Below, piece by piece: positions 63,556 to 64,000 of a stretch of DNA of 64,000 nt. A model generated the notes under the pieces. It was not told the origin of the DNA and made no database searches. It was given only the letters and a program-made list of their open reading frames with translations. Source of the DNA: an uncultured Clostridia bacterium (GTDB lineage: Bacteria > Bacillota > Clostridia > Oscillospirales > Ruminococcaceae); contig CALWNN010000015.1 of NCBI GenBank assembly GCA_944382845.1, forward strand, positions 1 to 64,000, given 5' to 3'. Position 1 is the first letter of the stretch. Every line of letters starts with the position of its first letter. A program made the position numbers and the translations under genes.

Positions 63556-64000
63556 ACTTCTTAGATACAAAAAAAGCTCAGCGAGATTTTGTTCGTGAAC
63601 AAAGAAAGCTTTTTGCAGGTGAACAAAAGCAGGAGGCAGACTTTAATATTTTCAAGAATCTCCTGTCTTTGTCCGAAATTAATGGTAGTAAGGTTTTTCT
63701 TACTTATATTTCCGTCGGATTTGAAACCGATACAAGAAGTCTTATTCAGTATTTTTTTGATAATAAAAATTCAGTTGCTGTACCCAAATGCGGCAGCGAG
63801 GGGAAAATGGATTTTTATAAAATTAATAATTTTAATGACCTTGTTCAGACCGGATTCGGGATATTAGAACCTGTTCCGAATATTAAAAATAAAATCAGTG
63901 ATTTTTCTGACTGTATTTGTATTACTCCCGGTATGTGCTTTGACAGAAACGGTTTCAGAATTGGCTATGGCGGCGGATTTTACGACAGGTTTTTTGCTTT
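63546..64000 (+). CDS. 5-Formyltetrahydrofolate cyclo-ligase (cut by window end)
   Basis: The frame starting at ATG 63546, overlapping the DJ-1 gene by 10 nt, stays open to the window end (151 codons). The segment TPGMCFDRNGFRIGYGGGFY is the hallmark of 5-formyl-THF cyclo-ligase (MTHFS), which converts 5-formyl-THF to 5,10-methenyl-THF with ATP. The early basic stretch QRDFVREQRKLF fits the N-terminal helix of the family. Only the last part of the protein is missing. Confidence 0.9.
   Translation, partial: MQINFLDTKKAQRDFVREQRKLFAGEQKQEADFNIFKNLLSLSEINGSKVFLTYISVGFETDTRSLIQYFFDNKNSVAVPKCGSEGKMDFYKINNFNDLVQTGFGILEPVPNIKNKISDFSDCICITPGMCFDRNGFRIGYGGGFYDRFFA

Noticed and set aside
63589..63867. 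92-residue ORF on the plus strand
   Set aside because: It overlaps, in another frame, the 5-formyl-THF cyclo-ligase gene that starts at 63546 and has clear family motifs.

Overview
The window reads as a low-GC, endospore-forming member of the Clostridia, most likely a Ruminococcus-like Oscillospiraceae species. The supporting signs are a complete spoIIIA operon (spoIIIAA to spoIIIAH), a six-cysteine SCIFF peptide with its radical SAM maturase, a T-box leader on pheS, a lysine riboswitch on asd-dapA-dapB, IreB, and strong purine-rich ribosome binding sites. The species assignment is inference; no rRNA or tRNA gene was found. No prophage, insertion sequence or CRISPR array was seen. Gene density is high and almost every gene is intact.

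Layout. 1-0.8 kb: 3' end of an RluB-type pseudouridine synthase and a small unknown protein. 0.9-6.3 kb: a pyruvate/oxaloacetate/malate block, with a divergent biotin-dependent carboxyltransferase, a biotin carrier and an OadA-type pyruvate carboxyltransferase on the plus strand (the subunit set of a soluble transcarboxylase), facing a malic enzyme and a TSCPD-domain protein on the minus strand. 6.3-8.3 kb: PHP phosphoesterase and RluA-family pseudouridine synthase. 8.4-14 kb: radC-uvrB-uvrA. 14.2-18.5 kb: MoxR ATPase, DUF58 protein and transglutaminase. 18.8-21.3 kb: yajC, TIGR04086 membrane protein, scfA and scfB. 21.3-25.8 kb (minus): CapA-like lipoprotein and the riboswitch-controlled asd-dapA-dapB operon. 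26.2-32.9 kb: queA, a PAS protein, a DUF3592 protein, tgt, mntP, a HAD phosphatase, an XRE-cupin regulator and an acyl-CoA synthetase. 33-38.2 kb: T-box, pheS, an unknown membrane protein, pheT. 38.3-39.8 kb: ireB, an acetyltransferase, a low-molecular-weight phosphatase. 39.9-46.5 kb (minus): a second MoxR-DUF58-transglutaminase operon ending in a GH35 beta-galactosidase. 46.7-51.4 kb: spoIIIA operon. 51.6-61.3 kb: the conserved Firmicutes run Gls24/Asp23, nusB, TsaD-like, xseA, xseB, ispA, dxs, tlyA, nadK, argR, recN. 61.4-64 kb: dTMP kinase-like protein, DUF2156 protein, DJ-1/PfpI protein and a partial 5-formyl-THF cyclo-ligase.

The most unusual structure is not a gene. Five intergenic copies of one modular repeat family (98-298 bp) lie between 2.7 and 26.1 kb. 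They share a left end of the type TATAACCAAGTCGCCGAT and a right end of the type TTTGCTCCGATTTAAAT, with exchangeable hairpin modules and a tandem 19-bp module in between, much like BOX elements of pneumococcus in design. All five point toward a co-oriented downstream gene, and the four that follow a co-oriented gene begin within about 5 nt of its stop codon or supply it. No copy was seen from 26.1 to 64 kb.

Functionally the window mixes housekeeping (repair, tRNA modification, isoprenoid and lysine synthesis), sporulation, and central carbon metabolism around pyruvate. Promoter, terminator and riboswitch calls were made by eye from sequence and are predictions.
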